Source: Cyclospora cayetanensis
Lineage: Eukaryota > Apicomplexa > Conoidasida > Eucoccidiorida > Eimeriidae
Direction of reading: 5' to 3'
NCBI RefSeq assembly: GCF_002999335.1
Contig: NW_020312392.1
Span: forward strand, 1-64,000
DNA: 64,000 nt
Shown here in pieces: positions 23,813 through 36,977 of the stretch; the first letter of the stretch is position 1; each line of letters opens with the position of its first letter. A program made the translations under genes and the position numbers. Below the pieces are notes generated by a model. That model had not been told where the DNA came from and did no database searches. It saw nothing but the letters and a program-made list of their open reading frames with translations.

Positions 23813-26800
23813 GTCCTCCTCTCTGAGGATGAGGAGGATGAGGAGGAGGTGGGAGCGGAAGGCTCTCCGAAGCACAAGCGAGAATTGGAGCTGCTTGTGC
23901 GGCAGCAACAAGCGCAGCAGGAGGCGATATCTCGTCAGCTCGAACTGTCAGGTAGTGCCTGCCTTCCTGCATAGCATTCTCCCCTTCGCCTCCTCCCGCT
24001 CCCCAAGCTTTTTATTCATGAATGAGACGTCGCATGTTCCCCCCGCGGGCCCCGCACACCGCCTCTCCAGCATTCAGATTTTCGGCACAGACCATCTTGC
24101 ACGCGTTGAAGAGACTACGTTTTCTTGCGTCTGGGGTCTTGTGCGCAGAGGCTGAGATGTCTAGATACGCCAAGCAGCTGGCGACCCTTAGAAAAGAATG
24201 CCGCCACCTCCGCTCGCGGCTAGCGGCCCAGCAGCAGCAGGAGTCCAATGGTTGCAGCGGAGATGTCGACGGACCAGCAGCCTCAGAGTGCAGCCGTGGA
24301 AGCCGTTGCACCGCTGCTGAATGGGAGGGGATGTTGCAGCCTTTGCAACGGTTGCACCAAGCCCTTCACGTCCCAGCTAGCCAGCTAGCAAGCCATGGTC
24401 CTGCTGCAGAGGTAGACCCATGGGATCTGTTCGAAGGCCTGTGCAACAATTTGGAGAGAGCCACAAGCCATGCAGAGTTCGTAGTGCACGAGTGGCAGCA
24501 AATCAAAGGTGCATTTCAGGGCGCTTTTCCCTAGTTCAGAGTCGTGGCTACGTACAAATACGCACATATATGCTCTTGAACTATAGCCTCGAACCCCGTG
24601 GCTCTCTACTAGCGGTGCCTACGTCAAAGGACACAGAACCCCATATTCCGTTTTGACGCCCTCTAGCCTTCCACAAAGGCTTCCTCCGGCTGCAGTATTT
24701 CGCTGCTCTCGGTGTGCGCAGGGTCTGCTTCATTTCACGAGCTTCTGGCTCGGCCTGTCGCTCGCACTCTCCCCGTGGATTTACTGTACTGGCTGCGGCA
24801 GCTGGACCCCAGCGATGGCTCAGCGAGCGGAATTTCAACTCCAGGAGGCTCCCAAGAGGGCCTCGACCCCAGCAAGAGGGGGCCCTTCCCCCTATTCGCT
24901 TGCGTACGGCTTGCCGCTCGCCTCGTGAGGTGTGCAGGGGCCCTCTCCGTTTCAGGGGCCTCGGAAGGGTACAATGACCACGTCTCCGACGGGTCGCGAG
25001 GGCCCTCGGGGGCCCTGACCCGAGAAAGCTCCCTATCGAATACCACTCCGCTGGAGGAGGAGCAGCAGCAGTGCTATAACGAGGGGGCCCCCCAACGCCC
25101 GGGGGCCCTCGAGGCGGAGAGGCGGCTGCGGGAGGAAATCAGCAAGAGGCAGCAACTGCAGCATCAGGCAGCAACACTCCAGAGGAGGATTGCCGAGCTG
25201 ACTGAAGACCTCAAAGACTCTCAACAGCGCATTGAAGACCAGCGGGAGGCCGAGAAGGAAAGGGTCAAACTGGTGGGAGAGAGATAGAGATAGAGATAGA
25301 TAGAGAATGCGTCGTGTCTACCGCATCCCACAGACCCACAGTCGAGCTGGTATGACCGGATGTACAGTATGTGCCAATATTTGCATACCTCCAGTTGTAT
25401 ATGAATCTATGCACAAATGGATATCTCAAGCAGAGTGAGCTGTGTGCGCCTTCCACACCCCAGCTGCACGGTTTCTAGAGACAGACAGCCCTTTGCAAAC
25501 ATCTGTTAATTCGTGTTGTGCCATCACGCCAAGTGCTTGCCGTTGTCGCTCTCAATAGACTCCAGATCGTAGAGTACACACACACGCCTCCTCGAGGATT
25601 GTGCGTTTGTAGGCGGAGTCAGAGGAGAGCGTAAGGCTGAAAGGCCAGCTAGGGAGCGCAACAGAACAGCTGGAAACCGTGAGGTCAGTTATTAATTCTT
25701 GAGCGTTATGCTGCTTTCCGGTGTCGCCCGAGTGAGAAACTGGCTTGAGATTTCGTAATCTGTGCGTGCATTTCAGGCAGCTTTATGAGTCCCTCCTAGA
25801 ACAGTATGAGAAGCGGCATGCCGCAGCGGCACCACAGGCGTCCGAAGAGCTAGCTGGGGAAAACCGAGATCTGTTATTGCAGATACGCTCCTGGCAGGTC
25901 GGCCGACGCCCTCTGGTTTGGAGCTTGAGCTTAATTGTAAATAAATGCCTACCGTGTGCGCTGTATGCTGGAAGCTATGCCTTTCGAGTTTGCTGTGGAC
26001 ATCTCAGGCCTCTCATGCTGCCATCTCTCGCAGTCTTCAAGAAGCTCTTGGAGAGCTCGCAGACCTCCGAGCCGACGCAGCAGTAAGCGGCAATATCTCA
26101 GGGGAGAAGAGGGTCCTGATTGGATGATCCGGTGGTCTACGGCAGCTTTTAGCGGCTTCAACGTCCACCAAATTTTGTGCCGTAGCCATATAACTTGGGG
26201 GGCGTTGCCGATATGTTTCGCGTGCATATCGTTTGCATGTCTCCATCTGCTTGTGGTACCCCCAGTGGCCATAATTAACAGTTGTTCCTGCGTGTGTATT
26301 TTCCTCAGAGGGCCCAAACATTAGAAAAAGAGCTCGAGGCTGCAAAGCGCGAGGCGGTCAGAGTAGAGGAAATACGGGAGATCCAAAGCATCTCAGGTGT
26401 CTGCATGTGTCTTTTGATGAAATTTTGTCACCAAGCAGCAGCAGCATCAGTGCGAATCGCATGAATGCCTTATCATGCTTTTGTCCGTGGACTTTAGGCC
26501 TTGGGTTTACAGTGAAGGCTCTTTGGACCTTCCCTCTCACACACCTGCGTGAAAACGCTCTTTGATCATACCAGCTGAGTATTTGATGAGCTACTTACTG
26601 CTTTTTGCATCGCGCTTGCTGCAAAAGAGGGTGTGGGGTGAATATCTGCTTTGGTATGTGTGGTACGATGTAGAGGTTGAACTGATAAGAGCACATTCAG
26701 AGAGAGATGCGATGGAACAAGAGCTAAAAGAAGCGAAAACTGCAGTGGATAAGTATGCTAAGGCCCTTAAACGCTTGCAGGTATATGGAATACGCTCGCT

Positions 26801-28487
26801 GTATATGCTGCTCCCGATTTTGGCACTTCTATGACGAGCTTTTGCTTCCGCGCCCTCTTTACGCGAAGATTTCCTCCACCTTTTCGGTACTTGTGGCTTT
26901 CACCTTTGATTCTTCCGTTCTTTTGGCCTACAGACAGAATGCGACGCGACGGTCGTTCGGCTGAGAGAGGAACTGGCCTTAGTACAAAAAGAACTCAGAG
27001 CGATGAAAAGTGGAGTCGAAATGGCAAGTCCTCTTAACTAGCATAATACGCGTTCCTTTAAGTGTTCGCCCATAGCACTAGAGAAAAGCATGTACACACA
27101 CGCGCAACTGTGTGCCTGCTTGTATTTTGTAGAGCGAGGCTCTCAAGGGGGAGATGCAGGACTTGGAGAGGCAACTTGCAACGGCAGCGCAAGAGAGAGA
27201 CGAAGCAATCGTTAAAGCAGAGAAATATGTATCAGACAACCGGGCACTCTCGTAAGGCACAATGCCCATTGCCCCTTTTAGAGGCTGCCGAATGATATGC
27301 TCAGGGATTATGAGTTACGATTTAGGTTTCAGAATTTTAAGGCGCACGTAGGGTGTTTTGCTTTTGTATCCTTTGGTCAAGGGATGGGATGCAGAAGCTG
27401 TTGCAACGGCTGCATGCGCAAGTAGAGGAGCAAGAATTTTTCATAGATAAACGGATTGTAGCACAGATGATCACCAAACATCAGGAGATGCACGTGAGCC
27501 AAAATAAACCCTCTCCACCTTTACCACTACTGGAGCCGTGCATACATCACCGCAGGTGGCTCTACATGTCTGGAAGCATTTTAAAACCTCATGAACAGAA
27601 AAGGTGTTCCTCATATGCACGCTTACCCAATAATAGCTTTATAGATCTGCGTGCTTCAGTGCGTCTCCTAAAGCGTTCACAATGCCTTCGTAGGTATGCC
27701 TATTACCATGATCATGCCTATGTATTTCTTATTCGTACGTGCGTACATATCTGAGTACTATATGCAGCTCTATATATACGTAGCCTAAGCATGTACATAT
27801 GAATAAATATATGGACCTCTGGATGAATGCCGATCCCGCTGTGTCCAACTTTGCATCCATTGGTATAGGGATCCCACGGCTTAACTTGTAGGCATGTCAA
27901 TATTCGTCTCGAATGGGTGTTTGTCCGTGAAGGCAAGCATACGCTAGCTGTGAGCAAGTGTGGCTATGACTGTGCGTTGCCAGACTTCTCGGTTGATTTT
28001 TCTGTGCGGTTGTGTAGGGCCAGATAAAGCGTCGAGATGAAATATTCCTACTAATTTTGGACGTTTTAGGGTTTTCTGAAGACGATAGGGAGAAGCTAGG
28101 ACTCCCCAGAAAACAGCAGGATAAGGGGAAGGTATCATGAAATCATAGCACACTTTAAGTTAAGCTGCTCGCTATTGCTATTGCTCACAATTGAAGGATT
28201 AGTTTCCCTGGGCACACAGTGAGGCAAATGGGGAAACGCATGGTTACGGGTGTATTTCGCTATGCTCGTGTCCTTCGATGTTTTAACCCTGTTTTTGTGC
28301 GCAAGTCCAGTCCTTATTTCCGCAAAATATGTGAAAATTTTATGGAAGTGGCTTCCTGCACGAAACTGTACGGCTCCTAATTCTTTGGTCTTCTTCAACA
28401 TGCTCCGAGCCTCTATTTCGTTTACTTATGCAGGGTACTGGCCTCTCCGAGCAGTTCGTCGAATTTTTACACGACGAAGTATCATAG
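23813..28487 (+). CDS. Golgin-type coiled-coil protein with Rud3/GMAP-210-like C-terminus (5' incomplete)
   Basis: Thirteen exons agree in phase to a TAG stop: 23813-23951, 24149-24508, 24722-25272, 25613-25683, 25777-25897, 26008-26082, 26309-26396, 26674-26780, 26934-27023, 27133-27251, 27382-27493, 28018-28131, 28434-28487 (666 residues). It begins in an acidic stretch (SEDEEDEEEVG) and is mostly predicted coiled coil rich in Glu, Gln, Arg and Leu. The end has three parts: EFFIDKRIVAQMITKH, then RRDEIFLLILDVLGFSEDDR with EKLGLP, then LSEQFVEFLHDEVS. As I recall, golgins with a GRAB-type ARF-binding region share this order: a V/IDKR helix, a 'LG(F/W)S-x-(D/E)(D/E)' segment and a closing F-V-E-F-L. 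A cis-Golgi tethering role follows from that family. The intron 27024-27132 starts with GC. The first exon or exons are missing from my model. Confidence 0.78.
25276..25308. repeat. (GATA/GAGA)n microsatellite at golgin intron donor
   Basis: GAGAGAGATAGAGATAGAGA-type repeat directly behind the donor at 25273 (GTGGGA). Confidence 0.85.
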
Positions 28488-31038
28488 CTAGCGAATCAGC
28501 TAGCGGACTGGCTGGCTAGATGGCTGATTATGCCTGTATTCATTACATGAGGGCGTAGGTGGAAAATATTGCCCGCGGTGAAAGAGTTGACTCGCGAGGC
28601 CCAAGTGCACAATCTGCAGAAACATCCGGGCACCTGCGTTTTTCATTACAAAAAAAATGACAACCTGTATAGCTTCTTCCGTCTCACCACGAAGATACCG
28701 CTTGAGATATCCTGGAAGACATTCGGCGTCTTCGAACAGTGGCCTGTATCATCTGCAGCAGGTGAATCAGAAATTGAAGGGTCCCTGAAGCTCTCTTGTG
28801 AATATTCTCGTCCTCCTGCCCGCTCTCCTACTTTCAGGGAAAGAGGAAGGACTGCTGGATTGACAATGTGTATGGAAGTGCTCTTCGGCTGTTGACTGCC
28901 GTTTTTCTTTTTCTTCTGTATGTGGGCAATGGGTATCACAGCAGTGTTGTTCGATTTGCTTTTGTTGCTGCTGCGGCGACGTTTGGAGGACGGACGCTGC
29001 CTACATCCGACAGCTACGAACGGTTTTCCTCTTCTGATTTCTTTATCTCCGGCTCTTTGCTTCGGTTTCTCATTTACGCCGTTGGTGTTGCCAGATTGAA
29101 CAATGCACGTTTGTTTCAAGTCACTAAGCGCAATTCATATCATAAGGGCAAAACAGTGGGAAACTAAGAGTGTATCATACGTGTCAGCTGGACTTGAGAA
29201 ATGAGTGCCAGAGGATGGGATGCTCAGACACAGGGCTAGCAGCGCTGCTGTCGAAACCCTGTGCAAAGCCGCTGAAAATTTTCAAGTGAACAGGGGCTCT
29301 TGGGGCTTAAGAATATGTAATTCAAGTTTCTGAACGAAGATTCATACCCTGAAAGGCTGCTCTCTGCGTTGCAATGAGTCAGAAATATATTTAGGAAACA
29401 ACTTGAAGGCTTTCTCTCAGGTACCTCTGTGGACCAGGAAAATTGATTGCTGTCTGCTTGCATTTTGCGTGTCAGTCCATGTAGAAGCGACTGCTGTATG
29501 TGCGACGAAATAAATCACCACTTAGTAAAAGCGTGTCATCATATTTATGAAATTAATGATGCTGAATATCTGCCTTCTGGTTTACAAAATGCAACACAAT
29601 AGACCTTGCGTTCAGTTCAGGTGTACAGGCACCTGCACAGCTAGTGGCACTTTTGGTTTGCTAGACCCATTCTTTTGAACGCATCCTCAGTAACGTGTAT
29701 GGCCGTTTTGGCTTGATTTAGTATACGCATGGATTTGGAGCGGTGCAACTGCACAACCGGCCTCGTAATTCAGCGCTGTATTGATGCCAGCAAAAAGATG
29801 CGAATAACAAAAAAGACATCAATGGAACTTGACGGGTACACAGATTACACTACTAAAAACCTACACGCGGATTCTTACAGAAACTTTGCAGACAACAACG
29901 ACAGCCGTATTGCTGAGTGGCGGGCAGACGCTTGCAGCAAGTGTTCAATTTCTGGAAAATTAGTTAGGGGTTGTTGTTTTCTTAAATCCCTGCTTTGGGA
30001 CTGCCACCGTCCCCATATTTATGTGTAGCAGCCTCTACTTTCGACAGAATAAGGAATCAAGTTGATAAAACATAGGAAGCGGATCATTAAAAACGCTTGC
30101 GAAGATTATCCCTTCTCTAACGAATGGATGCACCAGCTGCACACGCATTCTAGGGATACTACACGGTCTAGGCTCAAAAAGAGCCACCACCGTGTAGTTT
30201 TTAGTCTTTTCATTTTTGTGCAGAAAATCCACCTGCCAATTTATCGCAAACGTGGGTTAATTCGTTTAGCCGTTCGTGCGCTTGACTCAAAGCGACCGAG
30301 AGGCCTAGGACCTGCACAGACGAAGCAAACATAAAGTAAATCAAACACGTAAATATCTTCGATGCGCGATCGCGGTACGGTGTGAACAGCACGACACGAT
30401 CAGACCAGCGAATACATGCTCAGTTCACTTCCTTTTCTAGAGGCTTTAGTGGTTGCAAGCAGTTGGTCTACCCCTTAAGGTCTTGTGTCCTTTTGTTGCC
30501 TGATTTGCGCATTTTTTGTGTCGCCGGCTTACCTGGCTTTCTAACACTTTATTTCTGATGCGGAGCTCGTTAAGTGTTTTGCATGCGCCGGCGTAAGTTT
30601 GTTTTTCCTCTTTTTTCAGTTCTTTGTAATTCGCCTTCCCCAGTTTGGACCCCTTAAGAGGTATATAGACCCCCGTGACCCCCTCGGGAAAAAACGGCTT
30701 GGGCCTAGAAGTCTCGCCCTGTTGAGATGCAGCTTGTCCTACGAAGGGGTGGCGAAATAAGGCTGCGGAACAATACGCAAGCCTCACTCTGACATAGTGT
30801 ATCCCCGTACCTTACAAAAATAACAAATAATCTGTATTCACGAGGTGTTTCGGTGCTCTTACCACAGGTCTAGGCACCCAAACGGGTCTGCAGCTTTACC
30901 GGCTCTATTCATAGGGATTTGCATGCGTGTAAAGTGGCTCGGCGATGCCACATTAGACAATCAAAGCTCCAAGTGAAGGAGCATCTGTCCACTAACCTAA
31001 AGTCGGCGTGAAAAGTGCAAGATGGATCGATGTATCCG
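28488..31038. other. Intergenic, no gene seen
   Basis: Composition drops to more AT-rich. A minus-strand frame at 30446-30787 (113 aa) has a Lys/Glu-rich stretch (NYKELKKEEKQTYAG) but no recognisable domain, and I do not call it. Confidence 0.5.
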
Positions 31039-31671
31039 CTATCGCATGAATCTACATCTGAATGGATGTAAGCACTTGCCTGGTTGCATGGCCACAGCGG
31101 CATGCGCCTCTGCAATAATTGACGGGCCACATTCCGCGCCTTCCTCTCTGTTTTGCCTCTTCAGCGGAGCAAGAGGAATAGTTTTCGTTTCGTGTTTCTT
31201 GCACCAAGCAGCTCCCCCTGTCACCAGTGGCCAGATCGGCGGTCCATTTCGACCGAAAATTATTTCTTGGGGCACACAACCCTGCGGCTGTTGAGCTTGT
31301 GGGTGTTGTTGCTGCCAATTTGCGTTCGTCTCCATCTTTATTTCCCTGTTCTGTCCTCCTGAGAACTGCAGCTTCTGCCATTCATTTTCGCCTATTGATT
31401 CTTTTCCCCACCCTTCTGCTACTGCAAGCTCGGAGAAAACAGCTTGTGTAGGAGTGAGGCTTGAGGCTCCACCGTCTACGTTGCACAGGCCGGTTTGCCC
31501 TTGGAAGGCGGAAGTTGCGGAAGTCCACCCATGCCGCGGCTGAAGCAGCTGCTGCTGCAGATTCAATTGCTCAAATCTTTTTGACTGATGGCAAACTTCC
31601 GGTTGCATGTGGACATCTGCTCTTCCTGTTTTCGCTGGTTTCCCCAGTGTGGCGTTCGCGTCTGAGCCCAA
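31039..31671 (-). CDS. Hypothetical Gln-rich frame, possibly a terminal exon
   Basis: A 210-residue minus-strand frame, rich in Gln and Ala (for example NWQQQHPQAQQPQG), with a tryptophan-containing segment PPIWPLVTGGAAW. It lies directly downstream of the coiled-coil gene ending at 32229 on the same strand and could be its last exon or a separate gene. I found no splice pair joining them in phase: candidate acceptors near 31672-31680 need phase 0, while the visible donor near 32245 gives phase 1. No function is suggested by the sequence. Confidence 0.3.
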   Translation of the reverse strand: MGSDANATLGKPAKTGRADVHMQPEVCHQSKRFEQLNLQQQLLQPRHGWTSATSAFQGQTGLCNVDGGASSLTPTQAVFSELAVAEGWGKESIGENEWQKLQFSGGQNREIKMETNANWQQQHPQAQQPQGCVPQEIIFGRNGPPIWPLVTGGAAWCKKHETKTIPLAPLKRQNREEGAECGPSIIAEAHAAVAMQPGKCLHPFRCRFMR

Positions 31672-32228
31672 CTGCGTCTTAGAAGCTGCCGCCTCTGCGG
31701 CAGAGTAGCGCAGACAAGGAGGCTTTTATAGGTAATGAACAGTCTGCTAAAAGCTTTTAAGGTGCTCCGGGCGCTTCTAAACTTTCAATTCTTATGTCAA
31801 GAGGAAGCTGTGCTTTGTGTGAAAACCCTTCAAGGCTCCAACTAAAGAACTATCACGTATATGGCAGAGACTAGGGCTCTAAGGGGTAAACATAGCATGT
31901 TTTCTTTTCACGCAGGACATCTATATACACCCCGCATCCTCATAGAACCCGGCTAAGCATTTAACTCTGCGAGCAGGCATGTCGTTGCCTTGTTATCGGG
32001 AAGGGCAAAGAAGCAAAAGCAAGAAACTGCACACCAGAAGCAGAGGACTGTTGCTCTTCTTTCAATCCATTTAATTTTCTGGCAATACACTTGTCTGCAG
32101 TGCATTCTAGTAGTCGGCCGCAGCGTCAGAGCTACAGCAGCAGCACTAGCAACTCTAGCACAAAGTCAACACATCCAGTGCTCAGCATTTTGCAGTTTCT
32201 CCTTTTTCGCTATCCACCAAAATAGGGT

Positions 32229-34814
32229 TCAGCTAAGGAATAGTGAGTCACCTATTCTGTTGCTCTCCTCCTGCCCTGCTGGCGCCGTTCGTACTGCCTG
32301 CCCACGGACAGCCCTGGGAGCCTCTTGTTTTGAAGGGGTCACTGAATCGGCGGCTGCTGTATCCGGGGTGTCATAGAGCGTTATGCGCTCTTGGCCTGCG
32401 GACGACACTTCTGAAATGGTCGATGGAGCAGCAGGGCTTTCTGGATGATGGCATGCGTCTGCGGAGGAGTTTAGGAGTGTTTCTTTTGCTTCTTCAGTGC
32501 TGCATCCTTTGCTGTATGTGTTTTCGGTTGGTGCCTCAGGGGCTAATTCTCCTTCTGCTGGTGCTGATAGTGCTGGTTTTTGCAGCTGAGAGGCAAAAGA
32601 AGCCTCCTCTAACAGGACAGAGGGAGCAGAATGTAATTCCTGGCTCACGGGGCTGAGGCTTCTGCCTTTTGGAGAAGCTGATGCCTGATATGAATGAACA
32701 AAAGCTTGTTGCATCGGCTTTTCGGGATCCGCCCCTGCGACATCTGCTGGGGCGAAATGGCTGCTCTGTCTGGTGCTCAAGCCTGAATACTCTGCTGTGT
32801 CGTGCTGCCACTGCCGATGTTGGGACTTCGGCGACGGTCCACTGGCTAGGAGCCGTTCATCTGTACACACCACCCTGCGTGAAGTGCAGGGGCCGGAGGG
32901 ATTTGCAGACTGTCGAATGCCGTAGGAGGAAATAAACTCTGCCTGTCCGTTGCTAGAGCGGGATATAGGGCTAAGACGAAATGTTTTGAGGGCTACATGT
33001 TCACAGGCACTCCCTTGGGAGCTTCCAAGTGGTCTGTCAGTGGTTCCAACGCAGCTGCTGCGTTGACACAAGGACTCGCGTGCCGGGCCTGCTAGCTGCA
33101 CAGAGAAAAGAACAAGGGGCCAGAAGAGGGTAAAAAACAAATTGGGAAAGCATACATTTAGAAGTAGATGAGTTTTTTTGTCGTTCTGATTATGGTAGAC
33201 GAAGGGAAACACCCGGCTGGCGAAGGTCTGCCAAGATCTGCTCTCATAGTGTTCAGTGTGAGGAGCCGAGGAGCCCTTTGCGCTCCCCCCAAAACAGCTG
33301 GTGAGAGCAGCGAGAAGTACAGCAACGAAAGACGGCGTGGCATTCCACTGCGTTGGTTTGCTGAAGCCCGATCTACTCCCAGGAATCGGGTTTCGGCAAT
33401 GCCGTTGGCCTACTCGTGTGCGCTCAAAACCGCTGGCCCCCGACGCGTGTTCTGCAAAATAGTTGTTTAGGATCCGCATTTCTTCGAGGCAAGATGTAAG
33501 GAGTTCCCTATCGCTAGGGGCTAGCCCTTGGCTGCTATTTATCTGTTCTTTTGCTTCATATGAAGGTAATTCCTCAGCAGGCAGCTTCACGGGAATAGTT
33601 TCAGACTCGTCTATGACTGGCTCGATGCAAACGGGGTCGGTCTGCACCTCTTGGTCCACATTTGCTGCTGTGCTGCAGGGGGCAGCGGCAGAAGCCGTGA
33701 CTTGCTCAGCTAGCTCGAGAGTCAGCTCATCCCGTATCTCGCTTCGCAACCGTTCGACGAACTCCATACTAGAGCTAGGGAAGCGCCCTTCCTCCCGTTT
33801 GGCCTACAGCAGAATAGGAACCGAAGGCTGCACGTAGGCAAGGCTTTCCTTTATAACGCCTTGGTGCGTTCAGACGGATCTGTTTTTGTGCTTACGGAAT
33901 TATGTTGAAAGCAACAGCAGAGGCGAAACTAAAAGCAGGGTGCGTAGTTTTGAAGCCTTCTATTCTTAACACTTGTAAAGACGGCACTCTCTGGGCGTGG
34001 ACATATTTAGCTTGTGCCGTGTTGCAATTCGTTCATCAGTCCACTCTATCATTTGACATCTTACAAACTGCCGACATTTGTCTGCGGTAGACAACGCGTC
34101 TTCCTTGATGTTTTCTACTTTGTCCAAAAATTCCTGTGCATGGGCCAAATTCTCTTCCAGTTCATGCATCTTCTCAGATTGAGTTGTAACCGTACCCATC
34201 TGCATGTGCGCAGGCCAGATTGAAAATATTGATCTGCTCTTGTGGCAGTACTGTTAACAAATGACCTATTGACTTTGCAAGCACATTGTGGCTGGTATCA
34301 CCAGCTGTGCGAATGTTTAAGGTCTAAACACTGGGTGCCCCGTGGCCAAGAAACCCCAGCCTGAAGAGTATGCATACTAGGGCTCTGTGTATACATCGCA
34401 TTCTCTGCTACTTGCTGTAAACGCATGGAATGTTGCAGCAATTCGGTGTTTATGATGTGTGATTGGATACTTTTGGCTTAGGTTTGGAGATGCTGAGGAC
34501 TCTTAACCCACGAGGTCTTTAATCCTTTGCGACGCATCCTTTACTTTCTCCAGGAGCTCCAGGCAAGAAATTGGCCCTTCCCCTTGTGTTATTTCATCGA
34601 CAAGGGCAGCCTCAAACGCAGCTTTGCTGTAGCTAATAGCAAATGCCAAATGCTTCTTCATGAGGGGGACAAAATTTCTAGAGACTGCCCGTGCTGCCTC
34701 TTCTGCCGATACACCCAGAGCCTCTAGCTCTTTCTCAGTAGCTATCGAATGAATAAGTTCGGCTATCCAGTCTCCTCCCCCTCCTTTTGCTACTCGGAAG
34801 CTCTTCCTGGCCAT
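32229..34814 (-). CDS. Coiled-coil protein of unknown function (four exons, 564 aa)
   Basis: Exons in transcript order: 34814-34512, 34199-34065, 33803-33414 and 33095-32229, all phase 0. Exon 1 opens MARKSFRVAKGGGGDWIAEL and holds helices with LEALGVSAEEAARAVSR and MKKHLAFAISYSKAAFEA. Exon 2 is a clear coiled coil (MHELEENLAHAQEFLDKVEN). Exon 3 continues it (MEFVERLRSEIRDELTLEL), then an acidic linker and LEEMRILNNYFAEHAS. Exon 4 is Ser/Pro/Ala-rich and probably disordered. The third intron (33413-33096) is a multiple of three and open in the same frame, so retention would add 106 residues including a hydrophobic run. I prefer splicing because the acceptor follows a typical pyrimidine tract. 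I do not recognise the family; a centrosomal or cytoskeletal structural role is only a guess from the coiled coil. Confidence 0.6.
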
Positions 34815-36977
34815 TTTGGTGGCACCATAAAAAGCACGACCAGGAGAATCTCATATGCCCTGACTGCAATGTCCTAAATCCTGCTCCCGAATGCATGGAC
34901 ACAACTTATACAATGTAATATTTGTCTTAGACTCAAAGCAAGCTTCTTTGTTCGCCGACCAAAGGTGTGAAGCTGCATTGATTTCCTTGGAATGTAAGGG
35001 AGAGCTGGGCTGAGAGTGGTCTGCAGCGAAAAAGAGAACATGGGAGTTGCATTGGCGCCTGCTGTTCAGCTTCAATTAGTTTAACGACGCTATAACCAAT
35101 GAAGTCTTCTCGTTTCACTGCATGATGGTACTGGCTGGCGCTTCCCTTGAAGCATCTGGTGGCAGAGGGACATAACGATTTCGCTCTTTCCTTATCGACG
35201 TTTTACCAGCACTACATCTGTTTCACAGTCTAATCAGTATCCCAATAATCTGTCCATGGTGTGTCTGGTTTATTTTCAGAAGCCCTTTTCACGTCCACTA
35301 ATGTTTTATTTGAGTTCGTCGTTTGCGGACTCGGCACATAGGGAAGTGCTGGCAGAATCCACCAGTGCTCTGCTACTCTCCTACTTTGTCGAATTGCTTC
35401 AGGTGCTGTTTTCCCCTTTCCTGCATGTGTCCATCCCAACATTCTGCTTTTTGGGTGAGCAGTCTCCGCTTTGACATCCCAGCACCTCTGCCGCCTTATT
35501 CCGTCATGTTCATTCTAGCTGTGCATCTATGGAGGGAGAAATACATAATTGATAAAGATGAAAAACTGACTACTAACTCAAAAGCCCGCGATGCACTCTA
35601 GGCCAGAGCACGTCAAACACTAGCGGAATGCATGCACCGTGTTGGAAATAGTGACCTGCCCATTCCCCTGGAAACTGCATATTAAATCCCCCTCACAAAG
35701 GATAGCAAAATGCAAAGTTTATTGATTGTTCGTATGCCTGAATGAATTCCTAGTAAGCTCTACAGCAGAGCCTTTCCTGTCCTGTACCTTTTCGGGTCTG
35801 GCTCCAAACGCATTTTTAGGGTCACCGGGAGCGTATGGCCGAATCCAGAGAGAATCCATCACATCCACTATTATTAGCAGAGACTTAACACCGCATACAG
35901 AACATGAGTTAAAAAAAGATATCATCAAGCATTTCGCTGTTTCCGAGGGATTATTATGTCAGTCATGCCACCTATAGACGGTACGATTCCTCTTAGGACT
36001 TGCGAGTTACGGTACGTGTAAGCGAGCAAAGCAGCTGTATAGGGCCAAAATAGATAGAGAATTGAAGGCCAGCAGTCCAAAGATGTACTGATAAGAGAAA
36101 CATGGAAAACAGCGCTCAAATTCCATGATGATCTACACCACGGTGGAAAAGAAATATCGCATGTCTGAAACTCGACGCCTATTCAGAAACACGAGTGCTT
36201 CTGGTCTATGTGTATACTTATTCTTTCAGTCTTCCCCTTGCGCTGCGACAGAAACTGCTTTGAAATCGCCCTAGCTTCGGTAACTGCACACGTACACCCC
36301 CTTTGCTCACCGTTTTCCGCTCCCCTCCCAGCCACCAGCCCAAATATTCAAGATCGCGTTGTTAGCCACTAGAAAACCGCCATCTCGGGAGCCTGTCTAC
36401 ATCGGCAGCTGAGGGGTCGGATTCTTTACACCCACAATGACTATCGGCGGCTTCCTTCAGAACTGTCGACACTGGCCGCATGCTTTGACCAACAGCTTCC
36501 CATGGTGTTGGGAAGGGTGGTAGCTGGATACCATTTTGACGTTCGCAACAAAGTATCTGGCAACGACCACAGCCTTTGATACCCCGAAGGAGTGCCCTAT
36601 ATTGAATACATTCGAATATCTACCACAACACTAAAACGTGCCGGCGTAACCACTAAAGGACGAGCAAAATAACACCGCTGCCGGACTCGGTGTGTGACGA
36701 ACTGCTGCGAAAGCACTGGCTATCTGGTGGGCTTGACCCCATCCCAGGTAGTTCTACCAACGAACAATGGAAGGTGCCGTGCAGCACCCCCCAATCCTAG
36801 GACGCGAAAAACCAGGAATGAAACGACTTGTCCCATCAGATTCAAAACGGGGTGGGGCATTGTTGCCCCTAGCCCTAAGCCTCTGCTGCTACCGCCTGAG
36901 CAGCCAAACGACCCAGCGGGTTCTGCTATGTTTGCCTGGCTGCACACCAGGATACATGCAGTAATCTGTTTGACGCT
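34815..36977. other. Intergenic, no gene seen
   Basis: Short scattered frames only. It lies between the diverging 5' end of the coiled-coil gene and the 3' end of the eL36 gene. Confidence 0.5.
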
